Assembly (NCBI RefSeq): GCF_001684335.1
Contig: NZ_LOIC01000072.1
Span: 205,705 to 269,704 of the forward strand
Length of the DNA: 64,000 nucleotides
Direction of reading: 5' to 3'
DNA from: Photorhabdus namnaonensis
Lineage (GTDB): Bacteria; Pseudomonadota; Gammaproteobacteria; Enterobacterales; Enterobacteriaceae
Every line of letters starts with the position of its first letter. The stretch's first letter is position 1. Made by a program: the position numbers and the translations under genes. Positions 8,188 through 19,371 of the stretch are shown here, piece by piece. Below the pieces are notes generated by a model, which saw only the letters and a list, made by a program, of their open reading frames with translations, had not been told where the DNA came from and did no database searches.

Positions 8188-10800
8188 TCAGCTTTCTAAC
8201 GCCTTGGTAATTTTTTCAAACAGATCACCAGACAGATTTTCCAACTCTTTCAACTGTTCTAACGCACTACGCATCATGTCTTGACGTTTTTCATCATAAC
8301 GTTTCAGGCGAATCAGCGGTTCAATCAAACGGGAAGCAACCTGCGGGTTACGGCTGTTAAGATCAGTCAAAATTTCCACCAAGAATTGATAACCGCTGCC
8401 ATCTTCAGCATGGAATGCAACTGGATTATTAACAAATGTCCCGATCAGGGCACGCACCCGGTTTGGGTTACTGATACTAAATGAACGATGATTCAGAAGA
8501 TTACGCACATTAGCCAAAACATCTGCCGCCGGGCTACTTGCCTGTAAGCCAAACCATTTATCCATCACCAGGCCATCCTGATGCCATCGCTCATCAAATT
8601 CCGCCATGAGGTGATCACAGCAAGGCAACACCGCCAGCACCGAACCAAATAATGCCGCCAGTGCATCAGTCATATTGTCAGATTGATGGTATTGGTTTGA
8701 TACCACTTTATCAGCCTGCTCTTGATGACCAAAAGCCAGATAATATAGACAGATATTACGCAGAGAGCGCTTAGCGATATCCTGATGAGCGACGCGGTAT
8801 GCGCCAATATTGATAGCGTTATAAACCACCGCAAACTCATCAGCCATTTCCTGAGCCAAAGTACGAGTGATTGCATCCAGAACTTCATGAATCGCTTTAG
8901 GATCGATAATCGTAAACAGCTCCGCCATCTCACTTTCTGATGGTAAAGTCAGAATATGAGCCGCCAGAGCCGGATCAATTTCTTTATCCAATAACACCGC
9001 TCGGAAAGCATCCACCACATGCATTGGCAGTTCGATCGGCTGCTTCTGCTGATAACGGATAACGTTCAATTTGATATAGTTTGCCATCAGAGACTGAGCC
9101 GCATCCCAACGTGAAAACGCATTGCGAGCGTGTTTCATCAGGAATGCCAATTGCTGATCACTGAATGTGTAATCCAGTTTCACCGGCGCTGAGAATTCCC
9201 GTAATAAAGAGGGAACCGGCAGCGACGGCACATCATCAAATACAAACGTCTGTTCTGCATTAGTCACATTCAATACATGGTGAACCGGTTGACCATCATA
9301 ACGTAGCGGAATCACATGACCTTTACTGTCATATAACTCAATATCCAGAGGAATATGCAGAGACTGTTTCTCTTTTTGATCGGCGGTAGGTGGTGTCATC
9401 TGACTGACATGCAACTTATATTGCTGCTTTTCTGCATCATATTCATCGCGAACTGTCAGTACTGAAGTACCAGACTGGCTATACCAACGACGGAAAAGTG
9501 ATAAATCCACATTTGACGCATCTTCCATCGCCTGAACAAAATCATCACATGTTGCAGCACTGCCATCATGGCGATGAATATAAAGCTGCATCCCTGCCTG
9601 GAATCGCTCTTCACCTAGCAAGGTATGAATCATACGAATAACTTCCGCGCCCTTCTCATACACAGTCAGGGTATAGAAATTATTCATCTCAATTACTTTA
9701 TCCGGGCGAATTGGATGAGCCATTGGGCTGGCATCTTCTGCAAACTGCGCCGAACGCATCACACGCACATTATTAATTCGATTAACAGAACGAGAGCCAA
9801 GATCAGAGCTAAATTCCTGATCACGGAATACCGTCAATCCCTCTTTTAAACTCAATTGGAACCAATCGCGGCAAGTAATGCGATTCCCGGTCCAGTTATG
9901 GAAATATTCGTGGCCGATCACAGCTTCTATATTAAGGTAATCTCTATCAGTCGCAGTTTCAGACTTTGCCAGCACATATTTGGAGTTAAAGACATTCAGC
10001 CCTTTATTCTCCATAGCGCCCATATTAAAGAAATCCACCGCGACAATCATATAAATATCGAGGTCATACTCAAGGCCAAAACGGGTTTCATCCCACTTCA
10101 TGGAATTTTTCAGAGAAGTCATTGCCCAATCAGCCCGATCGAGATTGCCATGATCAACAAACAGCTCCAATGCAACTTCACGGCCGCTACGCGTCGTAAA
10201 AGTATCACGCAACACATCAAAATCACCCGCGACCAGAGCAAACAGATAACATGGTTTCGGGAATGGATCTTGCCATTTCACCCAATGACGCCCATCATCG
10301 GTTTCTCCCTGCTCAACCCGGTTACCGTTTGAAAGCAGATACGGATACTTGGCTTTATCGGCTGTGATACGCGTTGTAAAACGAGCCAATACATCAGGAC
10401 GATCGAGATAGTAAGTAATGTGGCGGAACCCTTCCGCTTCACACTGGGTACAAAGCGCATCGCCAGAAACATACAACCCTTCCAGCGCCGTATTGTTCGA
10501 TGGATGGATCTCATTAACAATTTTCAAAATGAACTGAGCCGGCAACTGTTCAATAACCAGTGTCCCCTCCTGTTCACGGTAATGCGCCCACGGTTGACCA
10601 TTCACATGAAGACTTTTCAGTGTCAAATCTTCACCATCCAACACTAATGGCGTTATTTCATGACTCAGACGTTTTATCTGGCTGATTGCGGTGATTTCCG
10701 TGTTATCGGCATCAAGATTAAAATCGAGTTCAATATCAGAAATCGTATAGTCGGGAGCGCGATAATCCCGGCGGTACTTAGCTTGTCGCTGTTGTGTCAT
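8188..10800 (-). CDS. pepN: Aminopeptidase N (alanyl aminopeptidase)
   Basis: Cytosolic M1-family zinc aminopeptidase that trims N-terminal residues from peptides late in protein turnover. At 870 residues it has exactly the E. coli PepN length. The exopeptidase signature GAMENKGLN and the zinc site HEYFHNWTGNR, with the third ligand Glu in LKEGLTVFRD further on, are intact. The C-terminal helical domain is complete, ending FEKITKALES. Placed back to back with pncB across a 346-base gap, as in E. coli. It appears monocistronic. Confidence 0.97.
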   Translation of the reverse strand: MTQQRQAKYRRDYRAPDYTISDIELDFNLDADNTEITAISQIKRLSHEITPLVLDGEDLTLKSLHVNGQPWAHYREQEGTLVIEQLPAQFILKIVNEIHPSNNTALEGLYVSGDALCTQCEAEGFRHITYYLDRPDVLARFTTRITADKAKYPYLLSNGNRVEQGETDDGRHWVKWQDPFPKPCYLFALVAGDFDVLRDTFTTRSGREVALELFVDHGNLDRADWAMTSLKNSMKWDETRFGLEYDLDIYMIVAVDFFNMGAMENKGLNVFNSKYVLAKSETATDRDYLNIEAVIGHEYFHNWTGNRITCRDWFQLSLKEGLTVFRDQEFSSDLGSRSVNRINNVRVMRSAQFAEDASPMAHPIRPDKVIEMNNFYTLTVYEKGAEVIRMIHTLLGEERFQAGMQLYIHRHDGSAATCDDFVQAMEDASNVDLSLFRRWYSQSGTSVLTVRDEYDAEKQQYKLHVSQMTPPTADQKEKQSLHIPLDIELYDSKGHVIPLRYDGQPVHHVLNVTNAEQTFVFDDVPSLPVPSLLREFSAPVKLDYTFSDQQLAFLMKHARNAFSRWDAAQSLMANYIKLNVIRYQQKQPIELPMHVVDAFRAVLLDKEIDPALAAHILTLPSESEMAELFTIIDPKAIHEVLDAITRTLAQEMADEFAVVYNAINIGAYRVAHQDIAKRSLRNICLYYLAFGHQEQADKVVSNQYHQSDNMTDALAALFGSVLAVLPCCDHLMAEFDERWHQDGLVMDKWFGLQASSPAADVLANVRNLLNHRSFSISNPNRVRALIGTFVNNPVAFHAEDGSGYQFLVEILTDLNSRNPQVASRLIEPLIRLKRYDEKRQDMMRSALEQLKELENLSGDLFEKITKALES

Positions 10801-11146
10801 AAGAAACCTTTTTGTTTCATGCCTGATAGAATTAATTCAATACCAAGCCTTACGCTGCCATAGAAAGAGGTTGAATTTCAAGAGTGAATAACGCACCTTC
10901 TGACGTTAAACATTCATTAAGAACGAGTATGATGTTGTGTAAGAAATATGTTTATTCTTTGGTGCTTGTCATCACCTAATGATCAAATAACATGATAACA
11001 TTTGACCAAAGGCCCTGTTTAACTTCGATATTTTGGTGAACTATATGATGTTATGCGACTTCAATAACAAAATAATCCCGGTATACTCTTCCCACTTTAT
11101 CGATTTAGCTAATACGAATACGCTCCGTGAGGATGCATAACGCGCT
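10801..11146. other. Divergent promoter region pepN/pncB
   Basis: 346 bases between divergent starts. It must hold both promoters. A GTATACTCTT -10-like element near 11080 lies about 60 bases before pncB. I looked for an inverted NadR-type box (TGTTTA...TAAACA) and found only one half (TGTTTAACTT near 11017), so NadR control is not shown. Confidence 0.35.
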
Positions 11147-12361
11147 ATGACACTAGACGCTACCCCAATTATAAAATCACTGCTTGATACTGACGCTTAT
11201 AAACTTCATATGCAACAAGCAGTGTATCACCGCTACAACAACATGCCTGTTGTTGCAGAATTTCGATGCCGCGGCGATGAACTGCTAGGTGAATATGCCA
11301 CAGAATTACGTTATCAAGTTAATACGATGGCTGATCTGGCATTAACCGATGCTGAATTTAATTACCTTTCCAGTCTGCCTTTTTTCAAGACTGACTATCT
11401 GGATTGGTTAAAAACTTTTCGTTTTAACCCACAGCAAGTCAATATTTCTGTTACAAACGGCGGCCAATTAGCTATCCGTATTTCAGGATTATGGCATGAA
11501 GTCATTATGTGGGAAGTTCCATTACTGGCGCTAATTAGTGAATTAGTTCATCGCTATCACTCACCAGATAATACAGTGGAAAATGCAGTTAATCAGTTAC
11601 GCAAGTTGATCAAACTGTTCTATCAAAATGCTGAAAATGAAGGAGTCGATCTCTCCAGTTTCAAACTGATGGATTTCGGTACACGCCGGCGTTTCTCACA
11701 CAATGTTCAACACGCTATCGTCAGTGAGCTGCAACAGCATTTCCCTTACCTGATTGGCACTAGCAATTATCAACTTGCACAACAGCTTGGACTCCCTCCG
11801 GTTGGTACACAGGCGCATGAGTGGTTTCAAGCTCATCAGCAAATCAGCCCGGATCTGGCTAACAGCCAACGAGAAGCATTACAAAGTTGGCTAAAAGAAT
11901 ATCCTAACCAGTTAGGCATTGCCTTGACCGACTGTATTACAATGGACGCTTTCCTGCGGGACTTTGATGCCCAGTTTGCCAAAAGTTATCAAGGTTTACG
12001 TCATGATTCGGGTGATCCCGTTCAATGGGGCGAAAAAGCAATCGCCCACTATCAAAAACTGGATATCGACCCAATGACAAAAACGCTGGTGTTCTCTGAC
12101 AGCTTGGATTTCCAAAAAGCGCTAGCGCTCTATCGTCATTTCAACAAAAGAATAAACCTGACCTTCGGTATCGGTACGCAACTCACCTGTAATATTCCAG
12201 GGGTTAAGCCACTGAATATCGTCATCAAACTTGTTGAATGTAATGGCAAACCGGTCGCAAAGCTTTCAGATAGCCCTGGCAAAACCATTTGTGAAGATAA
12301 CGAGTTTGTTAACAAGCTACGTGCGGCTTTTGATATACCTCAGGTTAAACAAGCTTGTTAA
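11147..12361 (+). CDS. pncB: Nicotinate phosphoribosyltransferase
   Basis: Converts nicotinate and PRPP to nicotinate mononucleotide, using ATP, in the Preiss-Handler NAD salvage route. It is cytosolic. The 404-residue length is normal (E. coli 400). [19 protein letters not shown] at the N-terminus and [13 protein letters not shown] are signature segments; the His of RHDSGDP is the residue phosphorylated during catalysis. [13 protein letters not shown] near the C-terminus forms the phosphate-binding part. Start chosen at [18 protein letters not shown], preceded by GTGAGGATGC. Next gene downstream is asnS, as in E. coli. Confidence 0.97.
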   Translation: MTLDATPIIKSLLDTDAYKLHMQQAVYHRYNNMPVVAEFRCRGDELLGEYATELRYQVNTMADLALTDAEFNYLSSLPFFKTDYLDWLKTFRFNPQQVNISVTNGGQLAIRISGLWHEVIMWEVPLLALISELVHRYHSPDNTVENAVNQLRKLIKLFYQNAENEGVDLSSFKLMDFGTRRRFSHNVQHAIVSELQQHFPYLIGTSNYQLAQQLGLPPVGTQAHEWFQAHQQISPDLANSQREALQSWLKEYPNQLGIALTDCITMDAFLRDFDAQFAKSYQGLRHDSGDPVQWGEKAIAHYQKLDIDPMTKTLVFSDSLDFQKALALYRHFNKRINLTFGIGTQLTCNIPGVKPLNIVIKLVECNGKPVAKLSDSPGKTICEDNEFVNKLRAAFDIPQVKQAC

Positions 12362-12387
12362 CCCAAGTTTCATGCCAAAATACCCCT

Positions 12388-12414
12388 GTGCTGCTGCAAA
12401 TAACGCGGCAGCAC
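12388..12414 (+). terminator. Hairpin after pncB
   Basis: Stem GTGCTGCTGC / GCGGCAGCAC (one mismatch) with loop AAATAAC, 26 bases after the pncB stop. No T-run follows, so it may be a weak terminator or an mRNA-protecting structure in the asnS leader. Confidence 0.4.
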
Positions 12415-12567
12415 ATCTGAAAAACGCCTTTCCCCTCTATTTCACCGTTTAAATTGATGATTTCCTCTTGTTTCCTGAAACAGGGCAAGTAACATAGAAT
12501 AAGTCGCCCCTTGTGGGGATATTCAATTTCACAAACCTGAACTGATATATAAAGAAGAGAGAAATCT

Positions 12568-13968
12568 ATGAGCGTAGCGCCTGTAGTCGACGTACTGCAA
12601 GGCCGGGTTGCGGTTGATAGTGAAGTCACCGTTCGCGGCTGGATACGTACAAGGAGAGATTCTAAAGCTGGCATCTCTTTCCTCGCCGTCTATGACGGTT
12701 CCTGCTTTAATCCATTACAGGCCGTCGTTAATAATAATTTGCCTAATTATCAGGATGAAATTCTGCATTTAACTACCGGCTGTTCTGTCGAAGTAACAGG
12801 GACAGTCGTTGCTTCCCTAGGTCAAGGGCAGAATTTTGAACTACAAGCGACCCAAGTCGTGGTGATCGGCATGGTTGAAGATCCTGATACCTATCCAATG
12901 GCCGCGAAACGCCACAGTATTGAATACCTGCGTGATGTCGCTCACCTGCGCCCTCGTACCAACCTGATTGGCGCCGTTGCTCGTATGCGCCATACTCTTG
13001 CTCAAGCATTACACCGTTTCTTCCATGAAAATGGTTACTTCTGGGTTTCCACCCCGTTGATTACGGCCGCGGATACAGAAGGCGCCGGCGAAATGTTCCG
13101 CGTCTCTACGCTGGATCTGCAAAATCTGCCGTTAACTGACAAAGGTGAAGTGGATTTCAACCAAGATTTTTTTGGCCGAGAAGCTTTTCTGACCGTATCC
13201 GGGCAATTGAACGGTGAAGCATATGCTTGTGCATTAAGCAAAGTTTACACATTCGGTCCGACCTTCCGTGCTGAAAACTCTAATACCAGCCGCCATCTGG
13301 CAGAATTTTGGATGCTTGAACCGGAAATCGCCTTCGCCAACCTCAACGATGCCGCTGCACTGGCTGAAAAGATGCTGAAATATGTTTTCAAAGCCGCATT
13401 GGCAGAGCGCGCTGATGATCTACAATTCTTCGCTGAACGCGTAGATAAAGATGTCATCACCCGCCTGGAAAAATTTATCACTTCTGACTTTGCTCAGATT
13501 GATTACACTGATGCCGTTGAAATTCTGCAAAACTGCGGCCAGAAATTTGAAAACCCAGTCTTCTGGGGAGTTGACCTCTCTTCAGAACACGAACGTTATC
13601 TGGCCGAGAAACATTTCCAAGCTCCAGTTGTCGTGAAAAACTATCCAAAAGATATTAAAGCCTTCTATATGCGAATGAACGACGACGGTAAGACTGTCGC
13701 GGCAATGGATGTACTTGCACCGGGCATTGGTGAAATTATCGGCGGCTCACAGCGTGAAGAGCGTCTGGATATGCTGGATAAACGTATGGAAGAGATGGGG
13801 CTTAATAAAGAAGATTACTGGTGGTACCGTGATCTGCGTCGTTATGGCACCGTACCTCATTCAGGGTTTGGACTGGGCTTTGAACGCCTGGTTGCTTACG
13901 TGACTGGCGTGCCAAATGTACGTGATGTCATCCCATTCCCGCGTACGCCAAGAAGCGCAAACTTCTAA
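12568..13968 (+). CDS. asnS: Asparaginyl-tRNA synthetase
   Basis: Class IIb aminoacyl-tRNA synthetase charging tRNA-Asn, cytosolic. The 466-residue length equals the E. coli enzyme. An N-terminal OB-fold anticodon-binding domain ([20 protein letters not shown]) precedes the class II core, with motif 2 around [20 protein letters not shown] and motif 3 [15 protein letters not shown] close to the C-terminus. AGAAGAGAG before ATG provides a ribosome binding site. A clear intrinsic terminator follows at 14007. Confidence 0.97.
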   Translation: MSVAPVVDVLQGRVAVDSEVTVRGWIRTRRDSKAGISFLAVYDGSCFNPLQAVVNNNLPNYQDEILHLTTGCSVEVTGTVVASLGQGQNFELQATQVVVIGMVEDPDTYPMAAKRHSIEYLRDVAHLRPRTNLIGAVARMRHTLAQALHRFFHENGYFWVSTPLITAADTEGAGEMFRVSTLDLQNLPLTDKGEVDFNQDFFGREAFLTVSGQLNGEAYACALSKVYTFGPTFRAENSNTSRHLAEFWMLEPEIAFANLNDAAALAEKMLKYVFKAALAERADDLQFFAERVDKDVITRLEKFITSDFAQIDYTDAVEILQNCGQKFENPVFWGVDLSSEHERYLAEKHFQAPVVVKNYPKDIKAFYMRMNDDGKTVAAMDVLAPGIGEIIGGSQREERLDMLDKRMEEMGLNKEDYWWYRDLRRYGTVPHSGFGLGFERLVAYVTGVPNVRDVIPFPRTPRSANF

Positions 13969-14006
13969 TGATTGCGTAAAAAAAACATTAAAAAATCATT
14001 ATGTAT

Positions 14007-14033
14007 AAAGCCAGCAAAAGCTGGCTTTTTTTA
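14007..14033 (+). terminator. Rho-independent terminator of asnS
   Basis: AAAGCCAGC, loop AAAA, GCTGGCTTT, then a run of T. A textbook intrinsic terminator 39 bases after the asnS stop. Confidence 0.9.
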
Positions 14034-14067
14034 TTCTTCAAATTCAAGATACGATCAAAAACCCCAT

Positions 14068-14112
14068 TCCATTTACATTTTGCAATATATTATTTTCACT
14101 TTATTACAAAAA
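14068..14112 (+). promoter_or_regulatory. OmpR-box-like upstream region of the first porin
   Basis: TTTACATTTTGCAATATATT followed by TTTCACTTTATTACAAAA resembles the tandem OmpR-binding elements upstream of enterobacterial ompF/ompC. The same TTTACATTTTG motif occurs upstream of the second porin. OmpR control is inferred from similarity and gene identity. Confidence 0.45.
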
Positions 14113-14305
14113 TCGTCACTTTGTATCAATTAAATGATAGATAAAGTCCACGGCTAATGAAAAACTGTGCCCCGACTCGGACATCACGATATTTTCATAA
14201 ATAATTTCAACGAGTTTCTTAAAGGAATTATTTCTGTCAGTAACAGATGTCCGAATAACACCAATGACGGTAATTAACAATTGTAATTAAATGAAGGTAA
14301 CAATA

Positions 14306-15451
14306 ATGAAGGGTAGTATCTTTTCCGTGGTCATCCCAGTGCTGTTGACTGCTGGTGTAACAAATGCCGCTGAAATTTATAACAAAAACGGTAATAAACT
14401 GGATATCTATGGCAAAGTTGATGCGCGTCATCAATTCTCTAAAATTACCCAAAGATCAGATAAATCCCCTATCTATAGTGAAGATGGTGATGCAAGCTAC
14501 ATTCGTTTGGGCTTCAGAGGTGAAACCCAAATCAATGACCAATTAACGGGTTATGGCCGTTGGGAATACAATATCCAAGCTAACAAGGCTGAGGCAAACA
14601 ATTCCGAAGGGAACCAAACTCGTTTAGCCTTTGCTGGCTTAAAATTTGCCAAATATGGTTCTCTAGATTATGGCCGTAATTACGGCGTTCTCTATGACGT
14701 CAATGCCTGGACCGACGTACTGCCAGTATTTGGTGCAGACTCCATGTCGCAGGCTGACACCTACATGACTAATCGTGCTACTGGTGTCTTGACTTATCGC
14801 AATACGGATTTCTTTGGTCTGGTTGACGGTCTGAACTTCGCCCTGCAATACCAAGGTAAGAACGACGAAAACAGCAACAACCGCCGCAATTCAATTCGTA
14901 AGCGCGGTGATCTCATTAAGCCCAATGGTGGTAGTAACGGCGACGGCTTCGGTCTCTCTGTTACTTACGATATCGGCAATGGTATCAGCGTAGGGGGAGC
15001 CTACTCCAATGCTGACCGCCCTATTACACATGAAAGGCTCGTTACTTCTGTCGCTCGCGGTGAAAGAGCTGAAGCATGGAACATTGGCGCCAAATATGAT
15101 GCAAACAACCTATATCTGGCCGCCATGTATGGTGAAACTCACAATATGACCTCTTTCGGCTACCAAGATTTCGTCTCCGCAAAAACCCGCAACATTGAAT
15201 TAACTGCCCAATATCAGTTTGATTCTGGTCTGCGTCCATCTCTGGCATATGTTCAATCCAGAGGAACAACTTTTTTCACTCATCAGGACTGGGTAAAATA
15301 TATTTCTATTGGTTCTTATTATAACTTTAACAAAAATTTATCCACTTATGTTGATTATAAAATCAACTTAGTACATGACAACTTCTACACCAAACATCTC
15401 GATGTCAACACAAATAACGCGGTAGGTGTAGGTTTGGTATATCAATTCTAA
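14306..15451 (+). CDS. OmpF-like general porin, upstream tandem copy
   Basis: Trimeric 16-strand outer-membrane porin for passive diffusion of small hydrophilic solutes. The signal peptide [22 protein letters not shown] is cut before [15 protein letters not shown], the usual mature start. The second in-frame ATG is chosen because GAAGGTAA lies just before it and the signal peptide then has normal form. The constriction loop L3 reads [11 protein letters not shown], where the tandem copy has [11 protein letters not shown], so a conserved glycine is changed. External loops differ most. The C-terminus ends in Phe (VGLVYQF), needed for Bam-dependent assembly. The mature chain is about 359 residues. 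It is likely a diverged duplicate with altered pore or surface properties. Confidence 0.9.
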   Translation: MKGSIFSVVIPVLLTAGVTNAAEIYNKNGNKLDIYGKVDARHQFSKITQRSDKSPIYSEDGDASYIRLGFRGETQINDQLTGYGRWEYNIQANKAEANNSEGNQTRLAFAGLKFAKYGSLDYGRNYGVLYDVNAWTDVLPVFGADSMSQADTYMTNRATGVLTYRNTDFFGLVDGLNFALQYQGKNDENSNNRRNSIRKRGDLIKPNGGSNGDGFGLSVTYDIGNGISVGGAYSNADRPITHERLVTSVARGERAEAWNIGAKYDANNLYLAAMYGETHNMTSFGYQDFVSAKTRNIELTAQYQFDSGLRPSLAYVQSRGTTFFTHQDWVKYISIGSYYNFNKNLSTYVDYKINLVHDNFYTKHLDVNTNNAVGVGLVYQF

Positions 15452-15502
15452 CAGTCTGATATAAATTAGGCAGGTTAATAGGAGATCCAATTAACATGTT
15501 AT

Positions 15503-15534
15503 AGTGCTCGCTTAAAGTGAGCACTACATTTTTT
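15503..15534 (+). terminator. Rho-independent terminator of the first porin
   Basis: AGTGCTC...GAGCACT hairpin (15503-15525) followed by ACATTTTTT, 51 bases after the porin stop. Confidence 0.75.
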
Positions 15535-15958
15535 CAAGCATAATCATTATCAGGTATCTGTTAAAAAATGGTATATAACACATCGACAAGCATAATCAGT
15601 AAGTTACATATAAGAGATATTATTGATGAAATAAACATCATATTTTACTCTTTTTATTAAAATAAACGGGTAATCTTCTTCCGCCACTGACTGCAATCCA
15701 TTTTTCACTTTTTTGATCAACTGGACAGACCAGAGTTCAAAAAACAATCCCTCATTTACATTTTGAAACACTTTGTTTCACATTTTTACTAAATTTTCTT
15801 TTTTATCGCATTTTGTGAGTGGATAAAAATAGCAACCAATGAAACACTTGACAGTGAAACAGACGACACTAAACTCTCACAAATAGTTCCGTAGATTTTT
15901 AAAGAATTATTTTTGGCAGTGGCAGGTGTCCGAATAACACCAATGAGGGTAATAATAA
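15535..15958 (+). promoter_or_regulatory. Regulatory region and leader of the second porin gene
   Basis: The gap holds OmpR-box-like sequence at about 15757-15795 (TTTACATTTTGAAACA followed by TTTGTTTCACATTTTTACT), similar to E. coli ompF F-boxes. The leader 15913-15958, with GGCAGTGGCAGGTGTC and ATGAGGGTAATAATAA, closely resembles the E. coli ompF 5' UTR, the region paired by MicF sRNA. The upstream porin leader (14234-14290) is a diverged copy of the same sequence. Regulation by OmpR and a MicF-like sRNA is inferred from this likeness. Confidence 0.55.
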
Positions 15959-17134
15959 ATGATGAAACGCAATGTTCTTGCAGTAGTAATCCCAGCTCTG
16001 TTAGCTGCTGGCGCAGCAAATGCAGCTGAAATTTATAACAAAGACGGCAACAAACTGGATCTGTATGGTAAAGTTGAAGTCCAGCACAAATTCGCTAACA
16101 ACAAAAGCGGCGAAGATGGCGATAATTCCTTCGCCCGTCTGGGTATCAAAGGCGAAACTCAAGTTAATGACCAACTGACCGGTTTTGGCCGTTGGGAATA
16201 CAATATCAAAGGTAACCGTGCAGAAGGTACTGACGAAGAAACTAAAACCCGTCTGGCTTTCGCTGGTTTGAAACTGTCCGACTACGGTTCAATGAATTAT
16301 GGCCGTAACTATGGTGCAGTTTATGAAGTCAACGCTTGGACCGACGTGTTGCCAGTATTCGGTGGCGACTCAATGGCGCAGACTGACAATTTCATGACTG
16401 GCCGTTCTACAGGTCTGTTGACTTACCGTAATACCGATTTCTTCGGTCTAGTCGATGGCCTGAATTTTGCTCTGCAATATCAGGGTGAGAATAGTGACAA
16501 TACTACTAATGGCCGTGCCAACCGTAAAGACAACGGTGATGGCTACGGTTTCGCTACAACCTATGACGTAGGTTACGGTATCAGCGTCGGTGGTGCATAC
16601 TCTAACTCTGCTCGTACTTCTGCGCAAAAGACTACTTTTAACGTTATTGAAGAAAAAGGTAAAAAAGACACACCTACTGGCTCCACTGCCTTAGGTGATC
16701 GCGCTGAAGCATGGAACATTGGTGTTAAATACGATGCTAACAACATCTACCTAGCTGCCATGTACGGTGAAACCCGCAACATGACCCGCTTCGGTGGAAA
16801 AGTTGATGGTGTAAACTGGGAAAATATCGCCAACAAAACCCAGAACATCGAATTGACCGCCCAATATCAGTTCGACTTCGGTTTACGTCCATCTCTGGCA
16901 TACGTTCAGTCCAAAGGTAAAAATCTGTTTGGTGACATTGATCATGATGGGAAAGAATCCGACAATCGCGATCTGGTAAAATATATCTCTGTTGGTAGTT
17001 ACTACTACTTTAACAAAAACTTGACTACCTATGTTGATTACAAAATCAACCTGTTGGATAGCAATGAATTCACCAAAGAGATGGGTATCAGCACTGACAA
17101 CGTTGTTGGCGTAGGTATGATTTACCAATTCTAA
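15959..17134 (+). CDS. ompF: Outer membrane porin OmpF
   Basis: General diffusion porin. The signal peptide [23 protein letters not shown] precedes [16 protein letters not shown], nearly the OmpF/OmpC mature N-terminus. Sixteen-strand pattern, L3 with [11 protein letters not shown], and a C-terminal VGMIYQF. 391 residues with signal. Location between asnS and aspC is exactly that of E. coli ompF, and the leader resembles the MicF target, so this copy is the better ompF orthologue. The region around 16500-16680 encodes external loops, which differ in length and sequence from the upstream duplicate. Confidence 0.93.
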   Translation: MMKRNVLAVVIPALLAAGAANAAEIYNKDGNKLDLYGKVEVQHKFANNKSGEDGDNSFARLGIKGETQVNDQLTGFGRWEYNIKGNRAEGTDEETKTRLAFAGLKLSDYGSMNYGRNYGAVYEVNAWTDVLPVFGGDSMAQTDNFMTGRSTGLLTYRNTDFFGLVDGLNFALQYQGENSDNTTNGRANRKDNGDGYGFATTYDVGYGISVGGAYSNSARTSAQKTTFNVIEEKGKKDTPTGSTALGDRAEAWNIGVKYDANNIYLAAMYGETRNMTRFGGKVDGVNWENIANKTQNIELTAQYQFDFGLRPSLAYVQSKGKNLFGDIDHDGKESDNRDLVKYISVGSYYYFNKNLTTYVDYKINLLDSNEFTKEMGISTDNVVGVGMIYQF

Positions 17135-17183
17135 TTACCGTTGGTAAATAGATTTGGCTGAACAAGTTAAGCATCATTAAGAG

Positions 17184-17210
17184 AAAGCAGCGCTTATGTG
17201 CTGCTTTTTT
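17184..17210 (+). terminator. Rho-independent terminator of ompF
   Basis: AAAGCAGC, short loop, GCTGCTTT and T-run, 49 bases after the ompF stop. Confidence 0.88.
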
Positions 17211-17355
17211 AGTCTTATGTTTTCCTCCTTTTTCTCACTCCGCAAACTGCCTCACAAGATTATCTTCTTTTCACGACAAATAGTTGGCAAACTGCTTTAG
17301 CAACGTTAACCTGACTACCCTTTTGGGCTTAACTCTGAGCTTTGGAATTACAAAC

Positions 17356-18546
17356 ATGTTTGAGAAAATCACAGCAGCGCCTGCCGATCCTATTCTTGGT
17401 TTAGCCGATAGTTTCCGTTCTGATCCTCGTACAAATAAAATCAACCTTGGTATCGGTGTCTATAAAGACGAAACAGGAAAAACCCCTGTTCTAAATAGTG
17501 TTAAACAAGCTGAACAATATTTACTGGAAAACGAAACAACAAAGAATTATCTGCCAATTAGCGGTTTAGCCGAATTTGGCCGCGTAACTCAAGAATTACT
17601 GTTTGGCAAAGATCACCCAGTCGTCACAGATAAACGCGCCCGCACAGCACAAAGCCCTGGCGGTACAGGTGCTTTACGTATTGCTGCGGATTTCATTGCC
17701 AAACAGACTAATGCTAAACGGGTGTGGATCAGCAACCCAACCTGGCCAAACCATAAAAACGTTTTTTCCGCCGCTAGTTTGGAAGTTTGTGAATATAAAT
17801 ACTATGACGCTGAAAAACACGCGCTGAATTTCGAAGGCATGCTAACAAGCCTGTCTGAAGTTCAGGCAGGTGATGTTGTTTTGTTCCACGGTTGCTGCCA
17901 CAATCCGACGGGCATCGATCCCACCCCGGCACAATGGGCTAAGCTGGCAGAAATGTCTGCGGAGAAAGGCTGGTTGCCTCTTTTTGATTTCGCTTATCAA
18001 GGGTTTGCCAAGGGCCTGAATGAAGACGCGGAGGGCCTACGCATTTTCGCGAAAAATCACAATGAACTGATTGTTGCCAGCTCTTACTCCAAAAACTTTG
18101 GCCTGTACAATGAACGTGTCGGCGCCTGTACCATTGTCGCTAGTGACAGTGATACAGCCGAAAGAGCGTTCAGTCAGGCTAAAGCGATTATTCGAGCGAA
18201 CTATTCCAACCCACCTGCTCATGGTGCATCTGTTGTCACCACCATTTTGTCAAATGAAGATCTGAAAGCAGCTTGGGAACAGGAACTGACCACCATGCGT
18301 GAACGTATTCAGCGTATGCGTCAACTGTTCGTCAATACCTTGCAAGAAAAAGGGGCAAAACAGGATTTCAGCTTTATTATTAGTCAAAATGGTATGTTCT
18401 CATTCAGTGGTTTGACAAAAGAACAAGTAGAACGTCTGCGTGAGGAATTTGGTATATACGCTGTTAGTTCCGGTCGTATTAACGTCGCTGGCTTGACGCT
18501 GGAAAACATGGCTCCACTGTGTGAAGCCATTGTTGCAGTACTCTAA
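17356..18546 (+). CDS. aspC: Aspartate aminotransferase
   Basis: PLP-dependent class I transaminase interconverting aspartate and oxaloacetate with 2-oxoglutarate/glutamate, cytosolic dimer. Start set at [18 protein letters not shown], which gives 396 residues, the E. coli length; the open frame extends 24 codons upstream but that extension is not AspC-like. Substrate and cofactor residues are visible: [30 protein letters not shown] and the PLP-lysine in [15 protein letters not shown]; the carboxylate-binding Arg lies near SSGRINVAG. Synteny with ompF is as in E. coli. A terminator follows. Confidence 0.97.
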   Translation: MFEKITAAPADPILGLADSFRSDPRTNKINLGIGVYKDETGKTPVLNSVKQAEQYLLENETTKNYLPISGLAEFGRVTQELLFGKDHPVVTDKRARTAQSPGGTGALRIAADFIAKQTNAKRVWISNPTWPNHKNVFSAASLEVCEYKYYDAEKHALNFEGMLTSLSEVQAGDVVLFHGCCHNPTGIDPTPAQWAKLAEMSAEKGWLPLFDFAYQGFAKGLNEDAEGLRIFAKNHNELIVASSYSKNFGLYNERVGACTIVASDSDTAERAFSQAKAIIRANYSNPPAHGASVVTTILSNEDLKAAWEQELTTMRERIQRMRQLFVNTLQEKGAKQDFSFIISQNGMFSFSGLTKEQVERLREEFGIYAVSSGRINVAGLTLENMAPLCEAIVAVL

Positions 18547-18567
18547 GTTAACATTTACCTCACTATG

Positions 18568-18594
18568 AAAAGTCGCTGAATTTCAGCGGCTTTT
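18568..18594 (+). terminator. Rho-independent terminator of aspC
   Basis: AAAAGTCGCTG, loop AATTT, CAGCGGCTTTT, 22 bases after the aspC stop. Because the stem ends in A/T runs on both sides it could also serve the convergent gloC gene. Confidence 0.8.
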
Positions 18595-18678
18595 ATCATT
18601 CAGAAGATTCGACGCTCGACACAATTGCGATATTAACTTTATTGAGTACATCAAAATAAAAATAGAACGGGTTGATCA

Positions 18679-19326
18679 TCACCAACCTGGTACTTCATCC
18701 TGTAAAAATGGATTAGTCTGCCGCTCATAACCTAACGTCGACATTGGCCCGTGCCCCGGAATAAATTCATAATCATCACCAAGTGGCAGAAGTTTATCTT
18801 TAATTGAGTTAATTAACTGCTGGTGATTACCGCGTGGGAAGTCACTACGCCCAACCCCCCCTTTAAACAGAACATCTCCCATATAAATCAGCTTATCTTC
18901 ATGATTTACAAACACAACATGCCCTGGCGTATGCCCCGGACAATGCAATACAGATAAATCAATCCCCCCTACTCGTAGTTCATCACCTTCATTTAACCAG
19001 CGATCAGGTTCAAATAATGGGCACTCTTCAATGCCAAACATTCGACTTTGAGCTTGCAATCCTTCGATCCAGAAAGCATCGTCCTGCTGTGGCCCGTAGA
19101 TCGGCACATTAAAATGTTTAGCGACTTCCGCCGTCGCACCAACATGGTCAAAATGACCATGAGTCAATAAAATCTGGGTCAACTTCAAACCACGACGTTC
19201 TATCTCGGCGATCAGCTTTGCCGCTTCCCCCCCCGGATCAACAATTGCCGCTTCCTTACTCTCTTCATTCCAAATAAGGGTACAATTCTGCATAAAAGCA
19301 GTAACAGGAATAATTTGGTATTTCAT
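18679..19326 (-). CDS. gloC: Type II hydroxyacylglutathione hydrolase GloC (YcbL)
   Basis: Metallo-beta-lactamase-fold thioesterase that hydrolyses S-lactoylglutathione in methylglyoxal detoxification, cytosolic. 215 residues, as in E. coli YcbL/GloC. The metal-binding signature THGHFDHVG (HxHxDH) is at about residues 56-64; further ligands are in [16 protein letters not shown] and the C-terminal PGHGP. It sits 45 bases from mepK and is probably co-transcribed with mepK and ldtD, as their E. coli counterparts are neighbours in the same order. Confidence 0.95.
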   Translation of the reverse strand: MKYQIIPVTAFMQNCTLIWNEESKEAAIVDPGGEAAKLIAEIERRGLKLTQILLTHGHFDHVGATAEVAKHFNVPIYGPQQDDAFWIEGLQAQSRMFGIEECPLFEPDRWLNEGDELRVGGIDLSVLHCPGHTPGHVVFVNHEDKLIYMGDVLFKGGVGRSDFPRGNHQQLINSIKDKLLPLGDDYEFIPGHGPMSTLGYERQTNPFLQDEVPGW

Positions 19327-19371
19327 TATTTCATTTACTCCATAGTCAAAACAAAATAGTTACTCACCAGA

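Noticed and set aside
9856..10332. 158-codon plus-strand frame inside pepN
   Set aside because: Fully antisense to an intact pepN with all catalytic motifs.
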